Source of the DNA: Aquanectria penicillioides
Taxonomy: Eukaryota > Ascomycota > Sordariomycetes > Hypocreales > Nectriaceae
DNA: 64,000 nucleotides
NCBI GenBank assembly: GCA_003415625.1
Contig: PYIU01000002.1
Coordinates: 2,542,001-2,606,000 of the forward strand
Direction: 5' to 3'
Made by a program: the position numbers and the translations under genes. The notes below the pieces were generated by a model. The model had not been told where the DNA came from and did not search any database. It saw only the letters and a list, made by a program, of their open reading frames with translations. Within the stretch, counting starts at the first letter, position 1. Each line of letters begins with the position of its first letter. Of this stretch, positions 34,322-46,061 are shown piece after piece.

Positions 34322-35404
34322 CTATCCTGACCGAAATGAAGAAACTGAAGGAAGTGACTCTCTGTCAACCGAGTACAGGTTACTTTCTAGGCTATCGTTT
34401 TCCAAAGCGGCGTTGTTGGAAATGCTAGCTGCGTATTGATCAGAGAGCGCTGTGTTCTCCTGGTGCTGACCGTCAACTGATAGCGGAACCGATAGTTCAT
34501 AGTCGTCACTGTGCACAGTTGCAATATCCGTCCGTGATGAATGGCTTCTGCTAATGTGAATCTCATGAGAATTTTGACTTCGTTGCGCTTGTGGAGACAG
34601 CGAGAGCTTTGTCTGTTCCGGTTCTCGAGATGGGCGGAGCATTGACGATTCTTGACCCTGTTGAGATCTTGATCTGGAGCTACGCACAATACTTTCATTG
34701 GTGGTCGCAGACTGTGACCTGGATTGGACAGGAGTTCCTGGCAACGGGGTACTCGCTATAGTTGAGGCTCTCCCGACAGGGATCGAAAACACTCGACCTA
34801 ATCTCTGCCACCAGGTAGATTGGGCTGGTTGAGCTTCTCTTGGTGAAGAGGGTAAGCTCTCAGGGCTCGTGCCTTGTCTGGGATTTCCGAATTGGGGGAT
34901 CCCTCTAGGATGCTGGACCTGATAATTGGAGATAGGAACGAGCATGGGTCCTGGGTGATGGTGCACCTGAACGGGTTGACCAAGACAGAGATTCCCCGAC
35001 GGAGTCTGCACAGAGACAGCGCCAGAGTTGTAAGGTACTGGCTGATAGATGACGCTCGTTGGGAATTGCTGAATGGGAAGGGTCCCTCCCATGATGATGG
35101 GTTGGGTCGAGTACCTGCGGTGTCGTCTGCGAGCACGCTGACGAGCCAAGGCCAATTCCTGGTGAGACGATGTTATCTTTCCAAGATAGTACATGTACGC
35201 TAGGATCAGAACTATCGACGTGATCACGATACTGAAGATAATGCCAAACTGCTGGCCATCTGTTAAGCAGTCCCAACCGGAGCAAATGCTAGCTTCTCGA
35301 TTGACACGAACGTTATGTTGACTCAGTCTAGAAACAGCGAGTTTTGTAGGCACCACTAAGTCACATTTGAATCGTTGGCAAAAGGCGATTTTTATCAACC
35401 CCAT
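34322..35404 (-). CDS. Single-pass membrane protein, unknown function
   Basis: I recognise no characterised family. One exon of 360 aa. A Cys-rich motif (CSGWDCL) precedes a single membrane segment at about 52-76 (FGIIFSIVITSIVLILAYMYY). An Arg-rich stretch follows (RQRARRRHRRY), so by the positive-inside rule the C-terminus should be cytoplasmic. The rest is disordered: Gln/Pro/Val-rich at 100-180, then Ser/Arg-rich with many possible phosphosites. The start is the only Met in frame before the membrane segment. No clear signal peptide is present, and an additional upstream exon cannot be ruled out. The gene is divergent from CTR9. Confidence 0.65.
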   Translation of the reverse strand: MGLIKIAFCQRFKCDLVVPTKLAVSRLSQHNVRVNREASICSGWDCLTDGQQFGIIFSIVITSIVLILAYMYYLGKITSSHQELALARQRARRRHRRYSTQPIIMGGTLPIQQFPTSVIYQPVPYNSGAVSVQTPSGNLCLGQPVQVHHHPGPMLVPISNYQVQHPRGIPQFGNPRQGTSPESLPSSPREAQPAQSTWWQRLGRVFSIPVGRASTIASTPLPGTPVQSRSQSATTNESIVRSSRSRSQQGQESSMLRPSREPEQTKLSLSPQAQRSQNSHEIHISRSHSSRTDIATVHSDDYELSVPLSVDGQHQENTALSDQYAASISNNAALENDSLESNLYSVDRESLPSVSSFRSG

Positions 35405-36776
35405 TATTGCTGAGGTCAGGGTATTGAAATGTGACGGAGAGACGAGCTGCAGGGTGATGATTCATGCGAAAGTGAGATGGAGGAAGGACAAGGCGCGAGG
35501 ACTGAGATTTATAATTCCTGTGATTAGTTGGCAAGCGGGATCGGGCAGTTGGGGGAGGGTGCTCGCCAGCTGCCAACCACATCCTTCAGGCTTTCGGTTA
35601 CCTAGGTAGGTAGGTACTCCGGGTAGATCAATACATCAGCCATAGACCTTCGGTAGTTAGTCAGGTAACTGGGTCCTAATTAGTTCTGGTCTCAGATTGC
35701 TAACTGATTAAAAGCTTGTTATGGAAAGAACAAAACAGACGAGTATCCGTTGGTGACAACTTCTAATTTTTGGATGGAGATGGGTAGACCAACAGCCAAT
35801 TATTCTTCGTTAGAGAGGTAGATTGGTGTTGAATGTTAAGTCAGTTGAGTTTCATTGGAAAAGTTAGACACGTAAACGAGGGAATCAAGGAGTAATTAGG
35901 AACGAAAAATATAGGTGCGTCTGGTTCAATTTGAAAGCAACTGACAGGCTGACCTAGGCATCCAAACCATCCCATGACTGAGGATGTATTATATTTCATG
36001 ACCTATAATAATCGAAGATTAAAAAAAAAAACGAGGAAGAATATTTTAGAGATAGAACCTATGAAATGTTCACCATCCTCTGCCCTCGCTTTGGTTATAG
36101 GGGTGAAGGAAGATGTTTATTTAATACCTAGGTCAGTGCAAATTTCAAGACCTTCCATTTCACAAAAGGCGTAATAGAGCGAAACATGAAATCATTTGAA
36201 TGAATTCATACTTTAGGCCTCATATCATATTCTTAAGTCATGCCAAGCCGTTTCAACGTATTCATTGTAGAAAAGGGATGTCAACTCTCACAGACTCGGA
36301 GACCCGCAGTTTGGTGAAATAGTGAGAGGAAGTGAGTGCAGCGAAGGTGAAAGAGGCTGAGGCCCAGCTCCACGGAGAGCTACAGTCCCCCTGTGGCTGA
36401 CGTAGCCAACCACGAGCTTGCAAACGCCCCGCCGACGTCCGTCGCCCCGTAGCACGGGCCACACGACTGTTCTGCCAACTGAGGCTTCTAATTCTCATCA
36501 TCCCGTCAACGCAACAAATTTAACACGACCATCGCTTTGACTCGCGAATCACCAACGCCACTTACCCCTCGCCCGCGCAGATTCACGCCATCCATCGAAA
36601 CTCTTGGGGTTCGCGATTGACTATGCTCTTTGGGTTTTGAACTGGCCGATGAGCTGCTCGTCCGTTGACTCGAGGCGCATTGCTAGCTGCTCCGAGCGAC
36701 GCGTTCCTCTATCTACCTTCTAACCCCCGGCCAACACCTCCTTCACTCTACACTCCAACCCCTCGTTTCGAAAGTC
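35405..36776. promoter_or_regulatory. Divergent region with an AT-rich core
   Basis: A CCTAGGTAGGTAGGTA cluster is at 35598-35616. From about 35620 to 36260 the DNA is clearly more A/T-rich than its surroundings, with an A run at 36020-36031, and it holds only tiny open frames. The final 250 bases before CTR9 become C/T-rich like other leaders here. The AT-rich part could be a decayed insertion, but I see no terminal repeats or transposase remnant. Confidence 0.45.
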
Positions 36777-39700
36777 ATGGCAACCCTTCAGAATGGTGCC
36801 GTAAATGGCGCCAACAGCGATGCCCCCGTTTGGCCTAAAAGCACCCGATTTACCGACATCCCTTCCGCGATCGATATTCCCGTTCAGGGTGACCAGGAAG
36901 ACGAAGCCGTCGAGATTGATCTTGAGGACCTAGTCGACGATCCCACCGAGCTTTGTACCCTTTTCGAGAATGAGCGTGCCGCGAAAACATACTGGATGAC
37001 GGTCGCTCTCGCGTATGCCAAGCAGCGCAAGATCGATCACGCTATTGAGATGCTCATGCGTGGCGGCGCTGCCATCCAGAACAACAGCACGAACCCGCGT
37101 GATAAAGTCAGCATGATCTGCTGTCTCTGCTGGATGTATTTGTGGAAGAGTCGAGAGGCCCCTCGTGTTGCACCAGATGGCACCCGAGTTTCGGAAGCCA
37201 AGACGAAGGAGTATTATCTTCAACTGGCGACATCATCGCTGAACGATGCTGCACGACTCAACCCGTCGTTTCCGCCTATTTTCTTGGCACGTGGTGTTCT
37301 CTTGCTCTTGAGAGCGTCCCTGCAAGCTCCATCCAAAACAGCCGGCGGCATTGGATCGGAGAAGAACGAGCTTCTGAAAACCGCCGTCAAGTCGTTCGAC
37401 GACGCTCTCCGAGTCTCTCAAGGAAAGAACATGCTAGCACTGATGGGCAAGGCTCGTGCACTGTTCTCTATGCACAAGTACCCAGAGTCTCTTGCCATCT
37501 ACCAAGATGTGCTGCAGAAGATGCCAGATTTGGTGGACCCCGATCCTCGAATCGGAATTGGCTGTTGCTTCTGGCACCTTGGTTTCAAAGATGACGCCAA
37601 AATGGCCTGGGAGAGATGTCTTGAAATCAACCCTGACTCCAAGGTAGCTAATATTCTTCTGGGCTTGTACTATCTTGACGCCAGTGGACATGTTCCTGTT
37701 AACAGCGACGAATTCCTCAAGCTTTACAAGAAGGCCATGACTGAATACACGCAGAAGTCATTTAAACTCGACAAAGACCTCCCTCTTACCTGTTCCACGT
37801 TTGCTGGCTACTTCCTCACTCGAAAGGCATGGGATAATGCAGACAAGCTGGCACACAAGGCAATCCAGTATACTGATGTCAATGCCATCGCTAGTGATGG
37901 ATGGTATCTCCTTGCAAGGAAAGAACACTATGGCGGCAATATCGAGCGAGCGAGTGATTACTATCGACGTGCGGATGACGCGCGAGGCGGAGCTGAAACT
38001 GGCTATCTCCCTGCCAAGTTTGGTGTAGCTCAGCTTTCGGTCATGAAGAATGACCTTGGAGAGGCTAAGCTCCGACTAGAAAAAATGATTCAGCAGTCTA
38101 AGAACCATGAGGCAATGATTCTTCTTGGCACGCTATATGCCGAGGAGGTCTTCGGGAACCAGTACAGCGACAGCAAGGAGGACAAGTCTGCTGAGCTGAA
38201 GAAGGCCATTACGCTCCTTGAAGGTGTTCGAAGTGCTTGGAAAGACCCCAAAAAGACACTTGCCCCAGACGCCTCAGTTCTTCTTAACTTGGCTCGCCTG
38301 TACGAGACTGACCACCCTGATAAGGCCTTGCAGTGCTTGCAACAAGTGGAACAGCTTGAGCTTGAACAGGTTCCTGCTTCAGAGCAGCCTAGCGATCTGA
38401 CGGATGAGGCCGAAATTCGCACAGCCCTTCGCAAATCTCTCCCCCCACAGCTTTTGAACAACATCGGGTGTTTCCATTCACAAGCAGAGAAGCATGAACT
38501 TGCCAGTGAAATGTTTGAGGCAGCCTTGGGTGCTTGTATGAAGATCGGCGAGAAGGATCCTGATATGGATACCGATGCACTGGTGTCAACCATCAGCTTC
38601 AATCTTGGCCGAAGTTACGAGTCGAGAGGTCTGACTGATAAGGCCGTCGAGGTTTACGAAGGCCTCCTTGCTCGTCATGACGACTACACTGATGCTCGTG
38701 CCCGCCTGGCATATATCAAGCTTCGAAAGAATCCCAACAAGGAAGGCCCAGACGCTGTTGCCAAACTGTACCAGGAGAACAACACCGATCTTGAGGTCCG
38801 GGCACTCTATGGATGGTACCTGGGCAAGGTTCACTCAAGGAAGCGACCTGCAAACATTGTCGAAGATCCCGAATTCCGTCATTACAAGCATACCCTGCAG
38901 AACTACGACAAGCATGACAGACACGCATTAGTTGGAATGGGCAATCTGTACTTGATGCAAGCAAGAGAGATGCGTCGCGAGTCAGATTCAGACAAGCAGA
39001 AACGAAGTGCGACCTATGGCAAGGCTGTAGAGTTCTTTGAAAAGGCACTCTCTTTGGACCCAAAGAACGCCTATGCTGCACAGGGTATTGCTATTGCACT
39101 GGTTGAGGATAAGAAGGACTACAAGGGTGCGCTTGGCATCTTCAGCAAGGTTCGAGAAACTCTGAGAGACTCCCACCTATATGTCAACCTGGGTCACATT
39201 TATGCCGAGTTGAGGCAATATTCCAAAGCGATCGAGCACTATGAGATGGCCCTTTCTCGAGATGGAAAGACCAATGACCCTACTATTCTGTCCTGCCTGG
39301 GCCGCACTTGGCTGAACCGGGGTCGCGCAGAGCGTGATGTTGATGCTTACATCAAGGCGCTTGAATGCGCAAAGAAGGTATGCACGCTCTCTACCCAAGT
39401 ATCATGTGCTTACACATTAACCGGATTGATAGGCACTTGAAGTTGCACCTGAACAGGTTCACTACAAATTCAACGTAGCCTTTGTGCAGATCCAGTTGGT
39501 CACCACGATCCAGGCGCTGCCCGAGAACAAGCGTTCGTCAGAGCAGCTCGAAAAGGCTGCAGATGGTCTTGAAGCGGCGATTACATCTCTCGACGAAATT
39601 GCCGCCCACCCTCAGACTCCGTACCCCAAGCATGATGTCGAGCAGCGTGCCAACATGGCTCGCAACACCCTGCGCAAACAGCTAGAGAGAGCCATTGGCA

Positions 39701-40443
39701 AACAGAAGGAATGGGAAGAGAAGAATAAGGAGAAGATTCAGGCCGCCCGGGAGCAAAGAGAGACCGAGTTGAAACGGCGTGAGGAGGAGCGCCAAAGGGT
39801 TTTGGAAGAGGAACGGGAAAGGCAAGACAAGATCAGGAAAGAGCGTGAGGCCATTTCTGCTCGGGACAGGCTGCTCGCTGAGCAACGTGCGGAAGAGGAG
39901 CGTGCCCGCATGGAAGCTGAGATGACCACGGATAGTGAGACTGGAGACAAGGTGAAGCGGAAACGTAAGCCCGCATCACGACCCTCTGGTGAGCCCAAGC
40001 CAAGGAGATCAGGGGCCGGAGGCAAGAAGAAGAAGAAGACGGAGCGTGATGACGACGATGAGTCAGAGGAAGAGACACAGACCAAGAAGAGACGTCGCCT
40101 CACAAAGAAGGAGTCGAGCAAGTACAAGTCTGCCGAGATCGTGGTTGACAGCGACGATGAGGACGATGACGCCCTCGAGCGCGCTGAGAGAAACATCGAT
40201 CGAGAGGAGACTCCTCTTTCAGAGGCGGATGAGGGTGCTGTTGATGAAAGGATGGATGTCGACGGGCCAACACGAGGAGGCAACGAAGACGACGACGACG
40301 AAGAGGAGGCGGTTCCCCGCCAACAGCATAAGCGGGCGCGTCGTGGGCGGGTGGTTGAGAGCGACGAAGAGGATGAGGACGACGAGGATGGTGGCCGGAA
40401 GGCCGATACCAGCATGGCAGACGCCGACGATGATGAGGAGTGA
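36777..40443 (+). CDS. CTR9: Paf1-complex TPR subunit CTR9
   Basis: Scaffold subunit of the Paf1 complex, which rides on RNA polymerase II and promotes H2B ubiquitination and H3K4/K36 methylation. Exons: 36777-39377 and 39433-40443, giving 1203 aa; the 55-bp intron starts GTATGC and ends ATAG. Tetratricopeptide repeats fill residues about 60-870. Typical pieces are LARGVLLLLRAS, ALMGKARALFSMHKYPESLA and LGHIYAELRQYSKAIEHYE. The conserved second-exon start APEQVHYKFNVAFVQIQL leads into a long charged helix (KEWEEKNKEKIQAAREQRE). An Arg/Lys-rich linker and an Asp/Glu-rich C-terminus follow, as in other Ctr9 proteins. ATG 36777 follows a C/T-rich leader. The gene is convergent with the cytochrome b5 reductase gene. 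Confidence 0.93.
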
Positions 40444-40927
40444 GGATAATACGGTGGAGTGGAGTTTTGGGTTTATCTAGAATGTTGATCCGTGCTTAAA
40501 AACAGCCTCGGGTTACCCCCAGGCGGACTGTACTATATGGCTAGATGCTTTATAACATGGACCAAGGACAGAAAAAAGAAAACACGCAAAGCGTGCTTGC
40601 AATACTTTTTCGATATTTGTTGTTTTCTTCGCCGTGCCCAAGACGTTGGTGCCACGACGAGGAAAGCCTCTGTGGTTGACTAGGGAGGCTTTGAGCTATG
40701 GGCGATGACCCGAGTGGTCGGAATTGATGGCTATATTACAATGGACGGGCATGGGCATACATGTTCCCGTGACATATTACTCATGAGTCGTCGACGGTTG
40801 GGTGGACGCCATACGAGAGCCACTCTTCCGAAGCACTCTTTTCTCCTTCCTGATACAGTTGCAATTGCCACAAGGGGGTTTCCCAATAAAGCATGGGCTT
40901 CCCACTGGTTAGAGATGATGTGCATGT
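40444..40927. other. Convergent intergenic region (CTR9 and CBR1 3' ends)
   Basis: Just under 500 bases between facing stop codons. It is moderately A-rich at 40560-40600, and no gene is recognised. Confidence 0.45.
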
Positions 40928-42128
40928 CTAGAAGGCAAAGACCTGGTCCTCGAGCTTGCTGACGGGACGGGCCTTCTTGAAGCCAAGGCTCTCAGTGGCC
41001 TTCTTCAGGCCGCTAACCATGGGAGGAGGACCGCAGAGCAGGATCTTGACATCGTCGGCGGCCTTCGGCAACCATTTCTACCAAGAGGGGTTAGGTTAGC
41101 GGCGTGACTCGTGCAGGTTGAAAAGCGCGGGGTGGGAAAGCGGAGACTTACAGAAATCATGTCGGCAGTGACATATCCGACACCACCAGTCCAGCCCTCC
41201 GGAGGCTTGTCCAGGACGTAGTGCACGCGGATGCCCGCATCCTGGGCGGCGAGGGCATCAAGGTCTTCCTTGAGGAGGATGTCCTGAGGAGTGACATTGG
41301 CAAAGATCAGGTCGACCTCGGTCTTATCTCCGGCGGCTCGGCCTCGGACGATGGCCCGCATAACTTGCAGCATCGGGGTGATTCCGGTTCCGCCGGCGAT
41401 CATTCCGAAGTGCCGAACCATGTTCGGGGTGTAAGTGAAGGCACCCTTAGGGCCGCGAACGCGGATAGTCTGTCCCACAATGAGAGAAGCCATGTGCTTG
41501 GAAATGTTACCCTGGGGGTAGGACTTGATGAGGACATCGAAGTAGCCAGGCTGGTGGTCGCCAGAAACGGGAGTGTAAGAGCGGACAATTTCCTTGTTGT
41601 TGCCATCGGGCTGGGAAAGGTTGGCGCCGATGGAAATGTGCTGACCGATGGGGAGGCCGAGGATATCGGTGGCCTTGGGGAGCTTGAATCGGTAGCTAGA
41701 GACCAAAAAAGCCACGGATTAGGACTCTATATCTTCAAAGCTGTGTTGCGGCGCCGAGGTGACCTTTGACGGCGGAATTGGGAGTAGAATTGGCATCAGC
41801 TGAGACTTACATGGCGACATTGTGGGAGATCACAGTCTTCTCCTCGAGCTCGAACTCCTGGAAGACGTCAGGCTTCAGGACCTTCTTGACCTCTGCAGTT
41901 CCGAATCGTTAGCTCGTCGTCTCTCCTATCTAAGTTATGCGGAAGTGGGGTTGAACAGAACATACTCAGAGCATTGAAGTTGTAGGCGGCAAAGGCGAGG
42001 GAGACGAGGGCGGCGTAGGGAGCCCACTCCTTCTTCACGATGACGGTGCCGACTACGAGGAGGATCGCGGGCATGTAGACATAGTCAATGTACTTGCGCT
42101 GGAACAATCCAGCGTCTTCAGAAGCCAT
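40928..42128 (-). CDS. CBR1: NADH-cytochrome b5 reductase, CBR1 type
   Basis: FAD enzyme passing electrons from NADH to cytochrome b5 for fatty-acid desaturation and sterol synthesis, anchored in ER or outer mitochondrial membrane. Exons: 41966-42128, 41811-41892, 41152-41695, 40928-41077; phases agree and give 312 aa, the usual length. The N-terminal membrane anchor lies at about 18-52 ([13 protein letters not shown]). The FAD-binding motif is RSYTPVSG, with a second FAD contact at [10 protein letters not shown]. The NADH-binding domain shows [11 protein letters not shown] and CGPPPMV. The protein ends VFAF, as is common in this family. The membrane anchor plus length favour CBR1 over MCR1, which carries a mitochondrial presequence. 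Confidence 0.93.
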
Positions 42129-45100
42129 GGCGAATTCTAGCGCGGTAGGCTCCCACGAAGATTGATATTGGAGGCTTTTTCGATCACCCAACAAAGATTT
42201 GAAGGGGGGAGGTTGGGCGATGATGGCAAGATCAAGGCCACAAGAAGTCGCGCACGCAAAATGCGAGGGCGAGGGAGAAAGAGGAGAAGGTCGGCTGAGC
42301 TTAGAGCACGCCTCGGAGAGGAATTGGGACGGGCGATATAAGGGAAGGGTGGTGCTTGGTGAGGAGAAAAGCCGAAGACCGGTGGCCGAAAGACACCGAA
42401 TCCCAATGCTGAGCCGTTCCGTTGAGTTCTGCCGCCGCAAGGGCTTTCCACTTTGGGTTAGGATTAAACCGAGGGCGGTGTCAAGAGTGGTTTTTTCCCC
42501 CACATGCTGTCGAACCGCACAGAAGCTGGAGAAGCGGAAGTGGAAGCAGTGGGAGGTGGTGGGTGGTGCTTGATAGGATTATAGATGATCCGATAAGCCA
42601 CAGTCTGGGGAAATTTGAGCCATGCCATTCACTCGCCACAACAAGGTATGCGCCACATCGTCACTCGCCACATTGTTCAGCCTCAGCCGGCACCCGGCTT
42701 GTCGAAGCAGCACGTCATATGTGGGGATCTGGAGCGACCCTTTGGGGGGGTCCCTCGAAAAGGGAAAGGGGCCAGTCTGCTCCACCTTTCGCTGCCGAGG
42801 GGCTGGGTCGAGCTGGGTCAGATGCAAAGTCATGACCCGTTCCAAGCGCCCAATGGCCCCGTTCGTGTTCGCGCCCCTGCTGAGCATCACCTCAAGAGCC
42901 AACAGCCACAAGGGCAACCCATGGCAGGGCACCTGGGCGAGCTGTAGAATACGACGATGACCCCAGGACAGCTACGGACTCGCCGGAGCGGCCCTGCTGG
43001 ACGGCATGTCCTCTGGGCGGGTTTCACCATCTGTGTGTCCAATCCCGCATTGACAAAGTGTTGCCCGGCCGGTCTACGGGTTGAGGCTACAGCAACATTT
43101 GGCCGAACAATTTCCACGATGTGATGCCATGCTCCAGGCGAGCAAGGGCAGCTTGACTTGAGCAAAATAGTCAGCTTGGCGTTGGAAACTGCGCTGGTCA
43201 AGGGTGTCTGTCACAAGAGGCGGCGCGCTACGAGCATCTTAGTGGGTGGCTTGGCGGACTGGTCCGGCCTCAAGGCAACGCGCTGCGCAACAGTTGCAAC
43301 GCTTGCCGCTCAGCTAGGACTGGACGTTGCTTGATCGAACCAGAATGCACATGGAGCTTAGGCTGCAACCAGAAAGCTGAAGTCCCCTAGGTTACAAATC
43401 CTCCGGTACACCGCAAAGCGGGTACGGCAAATGGATGGATGGAAGACCCCGAGGGTTTGTCTGATGGAAGTCTGACAATAGGAATAAAACACGACATGGG
43501 CAAGCCACAGCACAACACGAGATTTCGATACGACCCGTACAGGACCCATCCACCTTCCAAGCACGAGAATGGACGGCATGCGTGGGCGTGGGTGTGCGTG
43601 TGCTTTTCTCGTGCGGGTTCCAGGTGCAGCTGCAGATTTTCCACTGAGCCTGGTCCACTATCACCCACATGCATACGCACGCACCTCAACAGCCGGAGAG
43701 TTTTTGGCTGATGGTATGGCATCGCATCGTGTCCAGAATTGACGAGCTGATGGGTCCTCAAGCTCCAGGCTCTATCTCTCTTGAGTTAGTTTGAGAGGGG
43801 TGGGGAGGGTAGTTCTTCCGCTACACTTGGTTCTGACACTGGAGCATTTATTGATCGAGTTCAGAAAGGATGCTGGCCCCGATGGCGACGGGCACATCAT
43901 TGGTGGGGCCAGCCTCATGGGAAAGGGAGGGGGGGGGGGGGGGGAGGAGAGCATCAGAGGCATCATGGGGGCATCATGGCACTCGTCCCTGGTTTTTTGG
44001 TGTTGCCTAAGCCCAACTAAGCCAGGCCCAGAAGGGTGACAAAAAAAAAACCACCCACGACGACAAACAAAGTTGCAACGTCTTGGAACCTTGAACCACG
44101 CCATTCCAATCCTTGACAATCGGGCCCTCTGGTCCTTGATTCCCATTTCATAGCGGGGGTGTGGCCTGGTTGCCAGTCAGTGACGTCCTGCAATCTCTGG
44201 GTTGGTTCACTTAATTCGCTACAGCCAATTCCCAATGATCGAGATCTCGTTAGCTGACGGCTAGAGTTATTAGTCCAGGGCTGGTTTGGCAGTCCCAGTT
44301 TGGAGCCCCTGTTCTTGGAAGAGTGTGTGTGGGCGGCGGGCGGTCGGGCGGCTTATCTGTCACTGCACAGAGCACACCACAAAGCAAAGAGAGACAGACG
44401 TACCGGTAGCTGTGTACCTGTACCCCATCCTACCTTGCCATCCATTGTTTCTGACGCGTCTAGGGGGGAAATGCTACAGACGGATGAAAATAAAATTGTG
44501 CATTTAAAAGCAGAAATTCAACAGAGATAGATATCCATAGGTGGCTACGTACCATATGTTGGTACCTACCTAAGTTACATACCACCTGCTTCGGTACTGT
44601 ATAGGGACGTACGTACCCGACGTGCTATGCAAAGCTACGCTGTGGAGGCGTTGCTCCACCACCTTTTTGCCTCTACTTTGCCTACTTTGGCACAGCACCA
44701 ACCCGTCCAGTGGCTTCAGCGCGTACAGCGGCCGGGGCCTCCCTCCCGGCGGGGGCTTTGATGGACTATTGTAGGGATAGCTGGGGCCACACCCGCTACG
44801 ACCACGACCCCCGGCCGCAGCACAATGACGACGACGCCCAGCAGCAGCAAGATGCTAGCGCGCATGCCGGCTGGTTCTAAACTTGCTGAATGCTGCTGGG
44901 GCTCTTCACTCGACAACGACAAACCGTTTGGGCTCGCGCTCACACCATCAAAGCAACTGTTCTCCTCCTCCACTCGTTTGCCATTCTCCAACTCTGCGTC
45001 CCCCGGATCGTAAAATCTCCACCGCTGTCTGCTTCCTCCTTTCCTCTTCTCTCCTCTTCCCTTTCCTTTCTATTTTCCTTTCCCTCTCCCCTTTCGTCTT

Positions 45101-46061
45101 CACTTTTGCCTTGTTCTTTTTCTTTGCCCGGTCCTCCCTGTCCCCAGACGGCCGCCCGCCCACCCACCGTCATCTGCATAATACGTCTCTCGCTCATTTT
45201 CTTCTCTCCCACTGGATTGGGCCACGAACCGGCTTGTGGTCGCCGTCCTCGTGAAGCCTTCACTCCTCTCCTTCACATCCCGTCCGCAACGGCAGACTTT
45301 GTCTGGCAGTTTGTGGTTGGTTTGCCCCTTGCACCCCGCCTCCGCCTCATCGCTCGTGCCTGGCAGCCTTACAGCATGTCTGCGACGTGATCCAGACCTC
45401 CATGTTCCTGAACCTTTCTTAGCCTTGTCTCAACACCACCCGGAAAGACCAAGCATCACCTCTCAGCGCCCTGCCGTTTGGCCCCAATTCCGTGCTTGCC
45501 ACCGATCCCGACGACCCAACCCGCTCCCTGTTGTAACATCTACGCCCATCATTGAGTGTAGCGCCGTACCGCCTCTTTTTTTTTTTTTTTTGCCTCTCTA
45601 GGTTTCCACACCTAATCGTCTTGCTCTACTAGTCTGTTGCTCGGATCATATCAAAGCTTCGGCCCGTCCCAGCCTTGATCTGCCAAATTCAAACCACAAG
45701 ACAAGCCTGACGCCGAAACTTTACACGACCGACGCTTTCTGGGAGATCTCGGTTGGTTTTGCCAATTTCCAAGACAATTATCGAGCTCTGAGATAAATTG
45801 ACGTCGAACGGACCTTGATCTCATCCCTCTCCAAGGTGCCCATTCACCAAACTCCCCTCGGCTCCTCCATACCCTACGAGTCACTTCTTCGTATAACAAG
45901 CCTCGGCTGCCTAGACTTGAGAGCAAAAGGCTTTGTGCTTGATGGCATGCTAGACGGTCCTAGGGCTTTAGTCAAGCTCTCTGTGCATTCTCTTTGACAA
46001 CTGCCACGGCATAAGATAAAAGACGGCCCCGAAGCCTCGATCATCGACCGAATACTTCACC
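42129..46061. promoter_or_regulatory. Divergent 3.9-kb region between CBR1 and the PH-LRR gene
   Basis: Open frames are short and overlap on both strands, and none resembles a protein. A G run is at 43929-43945, a TACC cluster at 44561-44573, a strong C/T tract at 45020-45120 and a T run at 45577-45591. The last kilobase looks like a transcribed leader of the plus-strand gene. No tRNA or other RNA gene is seen. Confidence 0.45.
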
